Shown here: in pieces, positions 15,014 to 15,237 of the stretch
Numbering within the stretch: the stretch's first letter is position 1
Layout: each line of letters begins with the position of its first letter
Assembly (NCBI GenBank): GCA_951800855.1
Contig: CATOLC010000008.1
Location: 1 to 15,237 of the forward strand
From: an uncultured Ruminococcus sp.
GTDB lineage: Bacteria; Bacillota; Clostridia; Oscillospirales; Acutalibacteraceae
Length of the DNA: 15,237 nucleotides
Direction of reading: 5' to 3'
Program-made: the position numbers and the translations under genes
The notes under the pieces: model-generated
Told to the model about the DNA's origin: nothing
What the model saw: only the letters and a program-made list of their open reading frames with translations
Database searches by the model: none

Positions 15014-15054
15014 CTTAAACTCTTTTAAGATAATTATACTTTTTATCTTATTTT
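15014..15054 (+). promoter_or_regulatory. Two overlapping, mutually exclusive hairpins in the asd leader
   Basis: CTTAAA (15014-15019) can pair with TTTAAG (15024-15029). TAAGATAA (15026-15033) can pair with TTATCTTA (15043-15050), followed by TTTT. The two share bases 15026-15029, the geometry of an attenuator. Both stems are AT-rich and weak, so this may be coincidence. Confidence 0.3.
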
Positions 15055-15146
15055 AATGCAATTAATTTTTTAATGTTTATTTTGAGAGATAGTTTTTTAA
15101 TTTTTAAAAAGGGGTTTATTTTTGACTTTTAAGGGGGGGGAATATC

Positions 15147-15237
15147 ATGAAAAAATATAATATAGGGATACTTGGTGCCACTGGAATGGTTGGGCAGAGG
15201 TTTGTTTGTCTTTTGGATAATCATCCTTGGTTTGAGA
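15147..15237 (+). CDS. asd: Aspartate-semialdehyde dehydrogenase, N-terminal fragment
   Basis: Only the first 30 codons are in the window. They read [19 protein letters not shown] followed by a short helix and DNHPWFE. This is the Rossmann NADP-binding start [10 protein letters not shown] of the aspartate-semialdehyde dehydrogenase type that ends its first helix with HPWFE. The enzyme reduces aspartyl phosphate to aspartate semialdehyde, the branch point for lysine, diaminopimelate, threonine and methionine synthesis. The ribosome site is AAGGGGGGGG, with eight G in a row, six bases before the ATG. Truncation is by the window edge, not mutation. Related dehydrogenases with the same nucleotide fold are less likely given the HPWFE ending. 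Confidence 0.88.
   Translation, partial: MKKYNIGILGATGMVGQRFVCLLDNHPWFE

Larger units (their letters stand above)
14585..15146. other. Long divergent region between queA and asd
   Basis: This 562-base gap holds the queA promoter, the asd promoter and asd leader, plus a less AT-rich segment at about 14770-14935 with no gene I can defend. All frames of that segment are broken by stops within about 40 codons and none has a ribosome site. I recognise no tRNA, 6S RNA, T-box or lysine riboswitch in it. Confidence 0.5.

Overview
The window is AT-rich chromosomal DNA from a low-GC, probably endospore-forming member of the Clostridia (Firmicutes). This is inferred from purine-rich Shine-Dalgarno sites (AGGAGG type), TTGACA/TATAAT promoters, a CwlD-type germination amidase, a YlmC/YmxH-type PRC-barrel protein, rubrerythrin, and the anaerobe-style mix of genes. 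I see no rRNA, tRNA, CRISPR array, transposase, integrase or phage gene. I would not push the taxonomy further from sequence alone.

Region 1 (1-4184, all minus strand). Read in the direction of transcription it holds a YlmC/YmxH-like PRC-barrel protein, CwlD, a tandem-duplicated double-glycine/zinc-ribbon protein, RadA, and an unrecognised protein cut by the window edge. Several of these have their own promoters, so this is a series of small transcription units and not one operon. Region 2 (4380-6823, plus) is a single CtpE-like P-type ATPase, probably a Ca2+ transporter, behind a clear promoter. Region 3 (7133-8350) is a divergent pair: endonuclease III on minus and holo-ACP synthase on plus. 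AcpS ends at a strong bidirectional terminator. Region 4 (8351-10345) holds a 54-residue single-pass membrane protein (minus), rubrerythrin (plus) and a 121-residue unrecognised protein (minus). The last has a near-consensus promoter with an 18-bp dyad at the expected transcription start. Region 5 (10549-11991, plus) is a trxA-trxB operon behind a perfect TTGACA-17-TATAAT promoter. Region 6 (12389-14584, minus) is the queA-tgt operon for queuosine modification of tRNA. Region 7 (15147-end, plus) is the first 30 codons of asd behind a long leader and a run of eight G in its ribosome binding site.

Most of the content is conserved housekeeping. Thematic links are redox and oxidative-stress defence (rbr, trxA, trxB), DNA maintenance (radA, nth), tRNA modification (queA, tgt) and sporulation/germination (cwlD, ylmC-like). 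The parts that do not fit standard knowledge are the tandem GG-motif zinc-ribbon protein, the two unrecognised proteins with strong promoters (1-428 and 9906-10271), the small membrane protein, and several long intergenic stretches with local structure. I did not find convincing evidence of a complete undescribed multi-gene system. The tandem GG/zinc-ribbon protein is the best single candidate for new biology.
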